Positions 15,410 to 25,158 are shown, counted from the stretch's first letter. The stretch: DNA of 55,093 nucleotides from Actinoplanes sandaracinus (GCF_030009775.1 NZ_JASCTH010000047.1:1-55093); one strand, 5' to 3'. Made by a program: numbers and translations. The notes: generated by a model from the sequence alone, not told the origin.

Positions 15410-18400
15410 TCAGCCCGCGCGGTGGGCCCACCGGTGGGCCAGCGCCGCCCCCGGGCCCAGGTGCACGGCGCGGCCACCGATTAGCACGACCACCCGGTCG
15501 GCCCGGGCCAGAGCGGCCCGTTTCGACGTCGAGCCGACCACGGTCACCCCGTGCGCGCGCAGCGCCTCCCACAGCGCGAGCTCGGTCGTCACGTCGAGCG
15601 CGGACGAGACGTCGTCGGCGATCAGCAGCTCGGTCCGTGGCGCGAGCGCCCGGGCCAGGGCCAGCCGTTGCAACTGGCCGCCGGAGAGCCGGGTGCCCTT
15701 GTGCCCGATCAGCAGTTGCAGGCCACCGCCGGCGGCGGCCAGGTCGTGTTCGAGCTGGGCGACCGACACCGCGTCGGCGGCGTCCACCTCGTGGCCGAGC
15801 TCAATGTTCTCCGCCACCGTCCCGGAGAGGACCCGTGGCAGCTGGGCCACGTAGCCCACCTGGTTGGGACGCAGGAACATCTCCGGCTCGTCGACGCGTT
15901 CGCCGTTCCAGCGCAGCTCGCCGGTGTGGTGCACGATCCCGGCGAGGGCCCGCAGCAGCGATGACTTGCCCGAGCCGACCGGGCCCACGACCAGCACCAA
16001 CTCGCCGCGCTGGACGGTCAGGTCGATGTCACGCACGCCCAGGGCGCCGTTCTCGTGCACGGCGCTGAAACCGGCCAGCTCCAGTGTGCGCAGCGGGTTG
16101 CGCGGCGCCGTCGGCGGCGCCGGCGCCGTCCCGGCGGAGATGTCCACCCCGGGAATGTCCGCCGAGTATTCCGAGGCGCCGGTCATCGCGGCGGTGCGGC
16201 GGGTCCACACCTTCGCGGACGGGAAGTGCGACACCAGCGACGCTGTCGTCCACGCGAACCACCGCGCGGCGCCCAGCACCGACACCGCGATCAGTGTCGC
16301 CGCCGCCGACAGGTTGCCGGCCAGATACATCGCCCAGGCCGCGATCGGCAGCAGGCCACTCGCGATCGACGGCGTGGACCGCGCCCACACCTGGATCGCG
16401 ATCTCCCGCCGCTGCAGCTCGCTGCGGACGCCGTCGAGCCGGGCCAGGTGTGCCAGAACCGGCTCGGTCGCGCCGGCCAGTTTCACCGTGCGCGCCGCCG
16501 ACAGTGACGACACCAGCGAGGTGGCGAACGCGGCCCGCGCCGCCACGGTCCGCCGGGCCGCCCGCTCCAGCCGCGGCCCGAACAGGGTCGCGGCCAGGCC
16601 GGACAGCACCATCGTGCCGAGGAAGAACAGACCCGGCACGATCGACTGGGAGAACACCGTCATCGACACCAGGGCGAAGATGGCGACGGTGTTGTCGATG
16701 ACGTTGTCGGCCAGCTGCACCACCCGCTCGGTGTCGCCGCCCTGGGCGACGACCTCGGCCGGGGTGTGCTTGCTGACCCGGCGCGGGCCGATCTGGCCGT
16801 GCAGCAGCCGCAGGCTGATCCGCAGCATCTGCCGGACCCACCACTCCGGGAACCAGGCGCCGGTGTAGTAGAGCGTCGGGATCAGCACGAGCAGGCCGGC
16901 CGCGATGCCGAGGGCCGGGTAGAGCGGGTTGCCGATGCCGTCGACCACATGGGCCCAGAGCAGCGGCAGGATCGCGCCGTCGAAGCCGAGCAGCACCAGG
17001 AACACGAAGAAGAAGCAGGCGCCCAGGCCGTAGCGGCGGTCGTTGAGCGCCAGCCGCATGATCTCCCGCATGGTGTGCGCCGGCGGCGGATCGGGCAGCG
17101 GCGGGGGTTCCACCGAGGGCAGCGGGCTCGCCAGCGAGTCCAGGCCGAGTTCCTCCTGCATGGCGGAGTCCCAGTCGCGCTCGGCGAGCAGCACGCCGCC
17201 GGCCGCCGGCGGGGCGGCCGGCACCGACAGGTTGCTGCTGGCCATCAGCTCGGCGAACCGGCGCGACTCACGCAGCGGACCGGACTCCAGGACCTGGCCG
17301 TCGGCCAGCACGACCACCTCGTCGCAGCGCTGCACCGAGGAGAGCCGGTGCGCCACGATCACGCCGATCCGGCCTTCCAGCAGGCGGTCGGTGGCCCGCT
17401 GCACCCAGGTCTCGGTGACCGGGTCCATCCGGGCGGTGGCCTCGTCGAGGATCACCACCTGCGGGTCGCGGACCAGGATCCGGGCGAACGCCACCAGCTG
17501 TTCCTGCCCGGCGGAGAGTTTGTAGCCGTCTTCACCGAGTCTGGTGTCGATGCCGTCGGGCAGCCCGTCGGCCCAGGCGGTCAGGCCCAGTTCCTCCAGG
17601 GCCGCGCCGGCCCGGGGCAGCAGCTCCGGGTCGAACAACGCGATGTTCTCGACGAGGGTGCCGGCCAGGATCTCGGTGCGCTGCGGGACGATCGCCGTCC
17701 GGCGGCGCAGGCCTTCCACCCCGATGTCGTTGATGTCGACCCCGCCGAGGAACACCGTGCCGCGGGGCACGTCGACGGCCCGGGTCAGGACCTTGGCCAG
17801 AGTGGACTTGCCGGAGCCGGTGCGGCCGATCAGCGCGTAGGAACGGCCGCGGGCGAACGTGACGCTCACGTCGCGCAGCGCCGGAGGGCGACCGCTGTCC
17901 GCCTCGCCGTAGCGGAAGGTCAGATTGCGGACCTCTAGGTCGCCGTCGACCGGGGGCACACCGTCGGTCGGCTCCTGCGGCACCTCGCTGAGCAGGACCA
18001 CCCGGCCCCAGGCGCCGAGCGCGTTCTGCATCTCGGGCACCATGCGGGTCAGATGTTCCAGGGTGCCGCCGAAACCGAGCGCCAGCAGCCACACCGCGGT
18101 CAGCCGGGCTCCGTTGATGTGCCCGGTGAGCAGGGCCCACGCGCCCGCCACCACGAGGACGGCGATCAGCGAGCGGGTGATCGCGCCGGCTGTCGTGGTC
18201 ACCTTGGCGGAGGCCCGCCACACCAGGCGGCCGCGCCGCAGCACCTCGGCGGAACGCAGCGCGTAGAGCCGGCGGACGTAGGGAGCGGCCAGGCTGGTGC
18301 GCACGTCGTCCTGCCCGTGGATGGCCTCCTCCATCACCGCCGCGAGGTCGGACCAGGCCTCCTCCTCGGCGATGCGGATCGGCCCGATCCGCTGGACCGG

Positions 18401-18892
18401 CTTGTTCATCACCACGAACAGCAGGACGCCGACCGCGATCATGGCGAGCGCGGCGGGCCACCAGACGAAGAACGTGGTGACCACGGAGAGGCTGGCCACC
18501 GCGACCGACTGGGCCAGGCGCACGCCGCTGCCGCGCAGCTCGGAACCGACCTGATAGACGTCCGAGTCGATCCGGTCGAGCAGCTCACCGACCGGGGTGT
18601 TCTCCAGGGTGGGGATGTCTTGCCCGAAGGCGACCCGGTTGAGGCGGCGCCGGGCGCGGGCCGCCCAGTCGGCGGTCAGCCGGGCCACGACCAGGCCGAC
18701 GACGACGTCGCTGAGCACCGCGGCGACCAGGGCTGTGGCCAGCATGACGAACAGGGGGAAGGACCGGTCCACCAGCACCGGGCCGGCCAGCGCGAGCGCG
18801 CTCGCCGAACCCGCCGCGCCGAGCACGATCAGGAACGCGACGAGCGCGGAGCGACTTCGGCTTGTGGCCCACAGGTCGCGGAGCAGACGCAT
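15410..18892 (-). CDS. Single-chain ABC exporter with two TMD-NBD halves
   Basis: The 1160-residue protein fuses two complete exporter halves. The first ATPase domain has GRTGSGKST (about residue 354), signature LSAGQ, Walker B VVILDEA (about 477) and the switch His in VIVAHRLSS. The second has GPVGSGKSS (about 968), signature LSGGQ, Walker B LLIADDV (about 1087) with Asp in place of the catalytic Glu, and GSTSKR where the switch His normally stands. One ATP site should therefore be catalytically active and the other degenerate, as in heterodimeric bacterial exporters such as TmrAB. The ATG at 18892 is preceded by GAGGAC; a longer start 45-63 bases upstream is possible. It is probably a drug, lipid or peptide exporter; the substrate is unknown. 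Confidence 0.93.
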   Translation of the reverse strand: MRLLRDLWATSRSRSALVAFLIVLGAAGSASALALAGPVLVDRSFPLFVMLATALVAAVLSDVVVGLVVARLTADWAARARRRLNRVAFGQDIPTLENTPVGELLDRIDSDVYQVGSELRGSGVRLAQSVAVASLSVVTTFFVWWPAALAMIAVGVLLFVVMNKPVQRIGPIRIAEEEAWSDLAAVMEEAIHGQDDVRTSLAAPYVRRLYALRSAEVLRRGRLVWRASAKVTTTAGAITRSLIAVLVVAGAWALLTGHINGARLTAVWLLALGFGGTLEHLTRMVPEMQNALGAWGRVVLLSEVPQEPTDGVPPVDGDLEVRNLTFRYGEADSGRPPALRDVSVTFARGRSYALIGRTGSGKSTLAKVLTRAVDVPRGTVFLGGVDINDIGVEGLRRRTAIVPQRTEILAGTLVENIALFDPELLPRAGAALEELGLTAWADGLPDGIDTRLGEDGYKLSAGQEQLVAFARILVRDPQVVILDEATARMDPVTETWVQRATDRLLEGRIGVIVAHRLSSVQRCDEVVVLADGQVLESGPLRESRRFAELMASSNLSVPAAPPAAGGVLLAERDWDSAMQEELGLDSLASPLPSVEPPPLPDPPPAHTMREIMRLALNDRRYGLGACFFFVFLVLLGFDGAILPLLWAHVVDGIGNPLYPALGIAAGLLVLIPTLYYTGAWFPEWWVRQMLRISLRLLHGQIGPRRVSKHTPAEVVAQGGDTERVVQLADNVIDNTVAIFALVSMTVFSQSIVPGLFFLGTMVLSGLAATLFGPRLERAARRTVAARAAFATSLVSSLSAARTVKLAGATEPVLAHLARLDGVRSELQRREIAIQVWARSTPSIASGLLPIAAWAMYLAGNLSAAATLIAVSVLGAARWFAWTTASLVSHFPSAKVWTRRTAAMTGASEYSADIPGVDISAGTAPAPPTAPRNPLRTLELAGFSAVHENGALGVRDIDLTVQRGELVLVVGPVGSGKSSLLRALAGIVHHTGELRWNGERVDEPEMFLRPNQVGYVAQLPRVLSGTVAENIELGHEVDAADAVSVAQLEHDLAAAGGGLQLLIGHKGTRLSGGQLQRLALARALAPRTELLIADDVSSALDVTTELALWEALRAHGVTVVGSTSKRAALARADRVVVLIGGRAVHLGPGAALAHRWAHRAG

Positions 18893-19003
18893 GAAGAAGT
18901 CCTCGGAGCTGGGAGGGGAAGGCGGTGACCCCATCCTGCTCGGCCCCGGGAGCACTACTCAACAGGTTTATTCCCGGCAAAACACCCGCATGGAAGGGGT
19001 CAA

Positions 19004-20191
19004 TCAGGACGCTCCCCCAGCGTGGAGGGTGAGCAGCGTGATCTCGCTGGGGGCGAAGATCCGGAACGGCGGGCCCCAGAAACCGGTGCCGCGGCTGGTG
19101 TAGAGCTGGGTGCGCTCGGAGTGACGCGACAGTCCCTGCAGGACCGGCTGGTCGGTGCGGACCAGGTAGTGGAATGGCCACATCTGGCCGCCGTGGGTGT
19201 GCCCGGACAACTGCAGGTCGACGCCGTGTGCGACCGCGTCACCGATCTGCTGCGGCTGGTGGGCCAGCAGCAGGACGGGCAGGCCCGGGTCGGCGCCGGC
19301 CAGCGCGGCCTCGTGATCGGTGCGGTGGCCGGGCAGGCCGGAGCCGCCGGCGGTGCGGTCGTCGACACCGGCGACGACCAGCGAGTCACCGCCGCGGGTG
19401 ACCACCACGTGCCGGTTGTGCAGCGTCTCCCAGCCCAGGTTCTCCATGTGCTCGACCCAGCCCAGGGCGCCGCTGTGGTATTCGTGGTTGCCGGTCACGT
19501 AGACCCGGGCGAACCTGGCACGGATGTCGGCCAGCGGCGCGGCCATCTCGAGGCGCTCCTGCACGGTGCCGTCAGCGATGTCGCCGGTGTGCGCGACGAT
19601 GTCGGCGTCGAGCGAGTTGACCACCTCGGTGACGCCGCGAGACCAGGCGGCCCGGTCGATCGGCCCGTAATGGGTGTCGGTGATCAGCACGACGCGCAGG
19701 CCGTCGAGGCCGGGGCCGAGCCGGGGCAGCGTGACGTCGATCTCGCGCACCCGGGAGACCCGCATCGCCTCGTGGTGGCCCCAGAGCAGTAGGCCGGCGG
19801 AGATCGCCACGACGCCCGCCGAGACCACACGGGACCGGACCGGATCCTCGACGCCCAGCGCGAGCAGCGCCAGGCCGGCCAGTTGCCCGATCAGCGACCA
19901 GGTGAACAGCACCCACATCACGCCGAGCAGGGTGTCGGCGATCCGGGCGGCGCGATCGTTGTGCCCGCCGTGGCCGCGGAACATCAGCCACGGGAACACC
20001 GTGACGAGGCCCGTGAACAGCAGGGTGCCGCCCGCGAAGACCACGCCGGGCCAGGCGTTGCCCGACCACACCAGAGTCACCCACGGCACGCCGAACAGCA
20101 GCGACAGCACCGCGAACAGCATCACGCCGAACCGCGCGAACCGAGGGCCGCGCTTACGCGGCTCGGTCTCGACCGCCTCACCCACCGACAT
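19004..20191 (-). CDS. Membrane-anchored metallophosphoesterase (YkuE/YaeI-like)
   Basis: About four hydrophobic segments occupy the first ~140 residues. A calcineurin-like metallophosphoesterase domain follows with the expected metal ligands: ITDTHYG (DxH), HTGDIADG (GDxxD-like), VTGNHEY (GNH) and LSGHTHGGQMWP (GHTH). Relatives hydrolyse phosphodiesters or lipid pyrophosphates at the membrane. The start at 20191 (MSVGEAVETEPRKRG) is one of three in-frame ATGs without a decisive RBS; 20203 is almost as likely. The protein is about 395 residues. It lies 111 bases upstream of the ABC transporter on the same strand. Confidence 0.9.
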   Translation of the reverse strand: MSVGEAVETEPRKRGPRFARFGVMLFAVLSLLFGVPWVTLVWSGNAWPGVVFAGGTLLFTGLVTVFPWLMFRGHGGHNDRAARIADTLLGVMWVLFTWSLIGQLAGLALLALGVEDPVRSRVVSAGVVAISAGLLLWGHHEAMRVSRVREIDVTLPRLGPGLDGLRVVLITDTHYGPIDRAAWSRGVTEVVNSLDADIVAHTGDIADGTVQERLEMAAPLADIRARFARVYVTGNHEYHSGALGWVEHMENLGWETLHNRHVVVTRGGDSLVVAGVDDRTAGGSGLPGHRTDHEAALAGADPGLPVLLLAHQPQQIGDAVAHGVDLQLSGHTHGGQMWPFHYLVRTDQPVLQGLSRHSERTQLYTSRGTGFWGPPFRIFAPSEITLLTLHAGGAS

Positions 20192-20322
20192 GAGGGCAAG
20201 CATGCCACCCGGGTGTGACAAAACCCTTCCGGCTGCGCGAGACCACGCCCACACCCGCGGTGGGATCGGGCCGGCCGCCTCGGCCGTCGCGACTCAGTGG
20301 AGTCCGTGACGGTCGGGCGGGG

Positions 20323-20997
20323 TCACGCGCGTGCCTCCAGCGATCGCAGCAGCGCCGAGTCGACGATCAGGTCCGCGTGGTCGCGGGCCGCCACGATCAG
20401 CTCCGCGTTGCGCTCGTCGGTGCCGGTCGCCCACGCCACCGCCGCGTCCCGGTCCTTGCCGAACCGCTGATGCCGCTCGATCAGCCGCCGCAGCCGTTCG
20501 CCGTTCTCCAGGTCGGCGTACCAGACCTCGGTCAGCAACTCGCGCACCGGCCGCCAGCGTGGCTCGTCGAGCAGTAGGTAGTTGCCCTCCGTGATGATCA
20601 GCCGGGCCGACCGGGGCACGCCGATGGCCCCGGCGATCGGCTGCTCCAGTTCCCGTTCGAACCCGGGCGCGTAGATCATCTCGTCGTGGTCGGAGTGCAG
20701 CCGGCGCAGCAGGGCGGCGTATCCGTAGGCGTCGAACGTGTCCGGCGCGCCCTTGCGGTCGCGCAGGCCCAGCCGTTCCAGCTCCACGTCGGCCAGATGG
20801 AAACCGTCCATCGGCACGTGCGCCACCCAGTCCGCGCCGTGGCCGGGCGGCGGGTCGGCGGCCAGCGCCCCGACGAGTTCCGCGGCGAGGGTGGTCTTGC
20901 CGGCGGCGGGTGGGCCGGCGATGCCGAGCACCGCCCGCCGGCCGTCGCCGGCCAGTCCCCGGGCACGGGTCACCAGGTCGGGGAACGTGCGTGTCAT
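20323..20997 (-). CDS. P-loop nucleoside/nucleotide kinase family protein
   Basis: The 224-residue protein starts MTRTFPDLVTRARGLAGD and has a Walker A motif GPPAAGKTT near residue 27. DGFHLAD follows (the uridine kinase/pantothenate kinase-type Asp), then FDAYGY, YAPGFER and IITEGNYLL, and a C-terminal R-rich lid (RLRRLIERHQRFGKD). This pattern belongs to the uridine kinase/PanK/FrcK-like group, which phosphorylates small hydroxyl compounds. The start at 20997 places the P-loop at its normal distance; the longer open frame has no family-like sequence. The true substrate cannot be read from context. Confidence 0.9.
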   Translation of the reverse strand: MTRTFPDLVTRARGLAGDGRRAVLGIAGPPAAGKTTLAAELVGALAADPPPGHGADWVAHVPMDGFHLADVELERLGLRDRKGAPDTFDAYGYAALLRRLHSDHDEMIYAPGFERELEQPIAGAIGVPRSARLIITEGNYLLLDEPRWRPVRELLTEVWYADLENGERLRRLIERHQRFGKDRDAAVAWATGTDERNAELIVAARDHADLIVDSALLRSLEARA

Positions 20998-21184
20998 ACG
21001 ACGACGGTACCGGTCGTCCGCGGGCGGGCCCGGGTTCGCGACTGCCGGGGCGGCGGCGCGGTTCTGCGGGTACGCCGCTGACGTCCAGCCGGTGACCAGC
21101 GGCCTCAGCCCGAGAGTCGCGCCGCGGCCCGGATCGCCGGCCGCGTCGCGTCGCGTCGTAGCCACTCCGGCATGCGTAGCCGTA

Positions 21185-21853
21185 CTAAATGGTGGGGTTG
21201 AGCCGGAGGCCGAGACGGAGGCCGGTGACGCCCGCGGGGGAGAGCGGCCGCGCGGTGGCGCGGGCGAGGTCGGACCCGATGGCGGCCGGGAGTTCCTCGC
21301 CGAGCGCGCACAGGACCGGGTACAGGTCGAGCACCTGGCGGTGGCTGAGCGCGCCGACGCCGATGAGCAGGCCGTTCAGGGCGGTCGGGCTCTGGGTCAG
21401 GCTCATGCAGAGCTCCTGCCGCCAGGCCGGGTCGTGGACGTGATCGGGGAACTCACGGGCGATCCGGTTGCCGGAGGGCGCGCGCAGGCCGCCGAGGGTG
21501 GTCTGCCGGAAACGGGCCACCGACGGGGCGAGCCGGCAGGCGATGCCGAGGCGGCGGGCCAGCTGGGGGACGGTGAGCACTTCGAGGCCGGAGGCGCAGC
21601 GCTCGCAGAGCCGCTCGTAGGTCTTGGAGTGGACCACGGACGCGGGGCGCTGGCAGGCGCCGTCGAGCCCGCAGATCGGGTCGAGGATTACCTCGGTGAG
21701 GGTGCCCTCGTGATCGAACCGGCCGACGGCGAAATAGGTCGCCGGGGCGGTGCGGTAGTGGGCCAGTGCGGCGCGGGCGCTGACGTAGCCGTCGGGGTCG
21801 ACGCCGATGCGTGGCACGCCGGCTTCGGTGTGCAGCTGGATGAGGCGGAACAT
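21185..21853 (-). CDS. Hypothetical protein
   Basis: The 222-residue product is not recognised. It begins MFRLIQLHTEAGVPRIG with GGGAG eight bases before the ATG, and codon usage is genome-like, so it is probably real. The middle region has Cys pairs (ICGLDGACQ and LCERCASG) that might bind metal. The C-terminal third is helical (QVLDLYPVLCALGEELPAAI). No signal peptide or membrane segment is seen. It is the gene farthest upstream of the minus-strand group and is divergent from the deacetylase, separated by a 239-base gap. Confidence 0.75.
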   Translation of the reverse strand: MFRLIQLHTEAGVPRIGVDPDGYVSARAALAHYRTAPATYFAVGRFDHEGTLTEVILDPICGLDGACQRPASVVHSKTYERLCERCASGLEVLTVPQLARRLGIACRLAPSVARFRQTTLGGLRAPSGNRIAREFPDHVHDPAWRQELCMSLTQSPTALNGLLIGVGALSHRQVLDLYPVLCALGEELPAAIGSDLARATARPLSPAGVTGLRLGLRLNPTI

Positions 21854-22092
21854 GGTGCGCGCTCCCGGGGTTAGAGCGGTTTCGGTGTCCTCCTCCGATA
21901 CGTCTCCGGATGAGCTTCGGTTCAGATATCACTTTAAGTAGCGACCGAGTGACACTGTTTGTGCAGGCCGGAGAGCCGGAAGGTCCCGGACGTTACTCGC
22001 TGTAGTGAGAAAAGGCTAGAGGTCCCAGTCGAACGGGGGAGTCGTCGGGAAGGTCGCCGCGGGTAGCGTTCGCGGCCGGTAGAACAAGATTC

Positions 22093-22914
22093 ATGGGGGA
22101 CGACGTGACCGCTTCAGTGGCCCGAACCTGGACCACGCTGCCCGCGCTGATGTACCACTCGGTCTCCGCGGTCGGTGGTCCGCTGCGTGACCTGGCGGTG
22201 CCGCCGGAACGCCTGGCCGAGCAGCTCGCCGCGCTCGGTGACGCCGGCTACCGTCTGGTCGGCCTCACCGAGGCGCTCGACCTGCTGGCCGCCGGCAGCA
22301 CCGACAAGATGGTGGCGGTCACCTTCGACGACGGCTACCGCGACTTCCTCACCGCGGGCGTGCCCGCCCTGCGGGCCGCCGGCGCCGGCGCCACGCTGTA
22401 CGCCTCCGTCGGCCACCTCGGCGGTCACGCCGGCTGGCTCGGCCAGTGGTCACCCGACTTCGGCCCGATGCTGACCTGGTCGGAGCTCGCGGAGGTGGCC
22501 GCGGCCGGGATCGAGATCGGCAACCACAGCCTGATCCACCACCCGCTCGACGTGCTCACCCCGGCCCGGCTGCGCGAGGAGATCGTCAGCAGCCACGACC
22601 AGCTCGAACAGCGCCTGCAGAGGAAGGTGCGCTCGTTCGCCTACCCGCACGGCTACAACAGCGGCCTGGTCCGCAAGGTGGTCGAGGAGTCCGGGCACGA
22701 CAACGCCACCGAGGTGGGCCGCCGGGTGCACACGCCGTCGGAGCGCCGGTTCGCCGTGCCCCGGTTCCAGCCGACGCCCGATCACACCGGCGCCGACCTG
22801 GTCCGGCTGATCGAGGGCGGGCCGCAGCTGGCCGCACAGCTCAAGCAGTACGCCCAGCCCGGCTGGCGGATGGTCCGCAGACTGGCCCGCAAGGCCGGCC
22901 GGAATCTGACGTGA
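22093..22914 (+). CDS. Polysaccharide deacetylase family protein
   Basis: The 273-residue protein carries the NodB fold motifs: LMYHSV near the N-terminus, TFDDGYRD (catalytic and metal-binding Asp), NHSLIHHPL (metal His pair) and FAYPHGYN. Such enzymes remove N- or O-acetyl groups from polysaccharides. No signal peptide is visible, so it may act in the cytoplasm or leave by a non-classical route. Its stop overlaps the GTG start of the following GH26-like gene (GTGA), a sign of coupled translation. It belongs to the surface-glycan locus at 22-34.7 kb. Confidence 0.93.
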   Translation: MGDDVTASVARTWTTLPALMYHSVSAVGGPLRDLAVPPERLAEQLAALGDAGYRLVGLTEALDLLAAGSTDKMVAVTFDDGYRDFLTAGVPALRAAGAGATLYASVGHLGGHAGWLGQWSPDFGPMLTWSELAEVAAAGIEIGNHSLIHHPLDVLTPARLREEIVSSHDQLEQRLQRKVRSFAYPHGYNSGLVRKVVEESGHDNATEVGRRVHTPSERRFAVPRFQPTPDHTGADLVRLIEGGPQLAAQLKQYAQPGWRMVRRLARKAGRNLT

Positions 22915-23975
22915 CGGCCGGAAACCGCCGCGCGCCGGGGGTCAGCCGCCGCAACGTGCTCGGCCTCGCCGGTCTCGGCGTGGCCTCGGCCACCGGCCTC
23001 CTCGGCTTGTGGAAGGCGGCCGCCCGGGACTCTCCGGCCACCGTGAGCGGCACCCCTGCCGCCAGCGCCGCCCCGGCCGCGCCGCTGGTCACCCCCGCCC
23101 CGTTCGCCCAGGCCACCGACCCGGGCAAGCTCGGCGGAAGCGTGCCGTTCGTCGCCGGGAAGGCGATGCTCGGCTCCTATCTGAGCCTGGACGGCAAGAG
23201 CTACCCGGAAGCGGTGAAGCTCCGCCGCGAGCAACTCGGCCGGGACCAGCGGATCACGCACGTCTTCTACGCCTGGCCGGACCGGCTGCCCAACCGGATC
23301 GAGGGCATGCCGAAGAAGTCCGTCCCGCTAGTGTCGTGGCGCGCTCCCCGGTACCAGAAGATCCTCAGCGGCGCCTCGGACGACCTGATCGCCGCGGCCG
23401 CCCGCCGGATCAGGGACCTCGGCCGGCCCACCCTGCTGCGCTGGGGATGGGAGATGAACGGCCGCTGGTACGAGTGGAGCGGCTTCGAGAACAAGCAGGA
23501 CACCGAGGGGTACGTCACGTGCTTCCGGCGTCTGCGGCAGATCTTCGACGACGAGGGCGCCGGAAACGTGTCCTGGGTGTGGAGCCCCAACTGGAACTCC
23601 GCCCCGCCCGAGGCGTGGAACCGGATGGACGCCTACTACCCGGGCGACGAGTACGTCGACTGGGTGGGCGTCTCCGGCTACAACCTCAGCCGGGAGTCGC
23701 CGGCGACTCTGTTCGACCCGGTCTACACGGCGTACTCGGCCCGCAAACCCATCATGATCACCGAGGTGGGCGCGAAGGACCACGGAGGGACCAGCAAGGA
23801 GGACTGGATCCGGGACTTCTCGGCGTACGTGGGGCAGCGCCCGGCGATCGGCGGGGTGGTCTGGTTCGACACCGACACCCACGACGCGTACAGCGAGCAC
23901 TGGCGCTTCGACACCCGGCCGGAGTCGGCCGCGGTGTACCGGGAGATGGCCGGCAGCGACCGGTTCAGCGGCTGA
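22911..23975 (+). CDS. Exported GH26-like glycoside hydrolase
   Basis: The 354-residue product starts with GTG overlapping the deacetylase stop. It has a Tat-like leader (SRRNVLGLAGLGVASA), then an Ala/Pro-rich linker and a TIM-barrel domain. The motifs WGWEMNGRWYEW (acid/base Glu, about residue 182) and IMITEVGAKD (nucleophile Glu, about 285) match the GH26 clan of endo-beta-mannanases and related beta-glycanases. It is probably exported folded and cleaves an extracellular beta-glycan. The actual substrate may be the polymer made by the facing operon. Its 3' end overlaps the convergent second GH26-like gene by 11 bases. Confidence 0.85.
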   Translation: MTAGNRRAPGVSRRNVLGLAGLGVASATGLLGLWKAAARDSPATVSGTPAASAAPAAPLVTPAPFAQATDPGKLGGSVPFVAGKAMLGSYLSLDGKSYPEAVKLRREQLGRDQRITHVFYAWPDRLPNRIEGMPKKSVPLVSWRAPRYQKILSGASDDLIAAAARRIRDLGRPTLLRWGWEMNGRWYEWSGFENKQDTEGYVTCFRRLRQIFDDEGAGNVSWVWSPNWNSAPPEAWNRMDAYYPGDEYVDWVGVSGYNLSRESPATLFDPVYTAYSARKPIMITEVGAKDHGGTSKEDWIRDFSAYVGQRPAIGGVVWFDTDTHDAYSEHWRFDTRPESAAVYREMAGSDRFSG

Positions 23976-25137
23976 ACAGCTCCCGGTAGACCGTCGAGGA
24001 GCCGGTGTTCGGCAGACACGACGGATCGCTCGGCCGCAGGATCGCCGACTGCGAGACCTTGCCGTCGCAGCGCTGGAACCAGGCCTCGTACGCCAGGTAC
24101 GGCGCGTGCTCGGCGAACCAGGCGTGCATCCAGCGCACGAACTCCGGGTTGTCCTTCCCCGCGTCCCCGGTGGGCATCACGCCCCACTCGCCGACCGAGA
24201 ACAGCTTGCCGTGGGCGCGGGCGAAGTCGAAGAGCCAGGTCAGGCCTTCCGGCGCGGCCGCGGTCCGGTCGAAGTCGGCCTTCGTCGGCGACCACGGGTG
24301 GTGGTCGTAGTTGTCGATGCCGACGATGTCGGCGTACCCGTCGCCCGGGTAGCAGTCGGTGCTCAGCCCGCCGCACAGGCCGGCGGGCGTGTTGTGCGCG
24401 TTGATCGTCCAGTCCAGGACGACCTGCGAGTTGGTCGCGCGGATCGCGTCGGCGGCCCGCCGGTAGCAGGCGATGTAACCGGCCGGGTCCAGGCCCCGCC
24501 AGGCCATCGACGGCTCGTTCATCTCCCAGCCCAGCCGCACGATCGAGTCACCCCGCCCGTGCTGGACCATCAGAGCCCCGAAGTCGCGCCAATGCCGGTC
24601 GTAGTCACCGGCCGCGCAGTCGTCGACCAGGGCCTCGCCCCCGTCCGGGACCAGCGCCTGGGAGACCACCAGCACGCCGTCGAAGTCGGCGAAGTACTCG
24701 AACACCCAGCCCGAGCCGCGGGTCATCGACTCGTAGTCGGTGCGGTCGGTGTAGGTCTGGGCCATCGTGCACGGTCGGCCGCGGGCGGCGCAGAACTTGT
24801 TCACCGAGGCGGTGTTCAGGACGGGGAAGCCGTTGACGCCGGAGAGCCCGTGCTCCCCCGGCCACACGCCGGCCGGGCGGGGGAGGGCGATCCGGTCGCG
24901 TGCCGAGCGTGGCCGAGCCGTGTGCGGGACCGTCGCCGAGGCGGAGACCGTCGCGGAGACCGTCGCGGAGGCTGGTGCGGTCGCGGAGACCGGCACCGAG
25001 GCGGGCGCCGACGCGGTGGGGCGATCGTCGGCCGGGTTGACGGTGATGGCGACGGCGATGCCGATGGCGAGGACCGCGACCCCGGCCGCGGCCAGCCAGA
25101 GGCGGCCGCGCCGGGGCGCGTCAGGGACGACCGACAT
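23965..25137 (-). CDS. Membrane-anchored GH26-like glycoside hydrolase
   Basis: The 390-residue protein has an N-terminal membrane anchor or uncleaved signal (RLWLAAAGVAVLAIGIAVAI). A Ser/Ala/Thr/Val linker of SATVSA-type repeats follows, then a catalytic domain with VRLGWEMNEPSMAW (acid/base Glu) and SVGEWGV (nucleophile Glu), again the GH26 pattern. Several Cys residues (FCAARGRPC, DCAAGD, LCGGLSTDC) may form disulfides outside the cell. It is the last gene of the minus-strand operon, 21 bases after the small membrane protein. It probably trims or releases the polymer during synthesis; that role is inferred from context. Confidence 0.83.
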   Translation of the reverse strand: MSVVPDAPRRGRLWLAAAGVAVLAIGIAVAITVNPADDRPTASAPASVPVSATAPASATVSATVSASATVPHTARPRSARDRIALPRPAGVWPGEHGLSGVNGFPVLNTASVNKFCAARGRPCTMAQTYTDRTDYESMTRGSGWVFEYFADFDGVLVVSQALVPDGGEALVDDCAAGDYDRHWRDFGALMVQHGRGDSIVRLGWEMNEPSMAWRGLDPAGYIACYRRAADAIRATNSQVVLDWTINAHNTPAGLCGGLSTDCYPGDGYADIVGIDNYDHHPWSPTKADFDRTAAAPEGLTWLFDFARAHGKLFSVGEWGVMPTGDAGKDNPEFVRWMHAWFAEHAPYLAYEAWFQRCDGKVSQSAILRPSDPSCLPNTGSSTVYRELFSR

Positions 25138-25158
25138 GCGGGCGGGGCTCCGGGTGGG

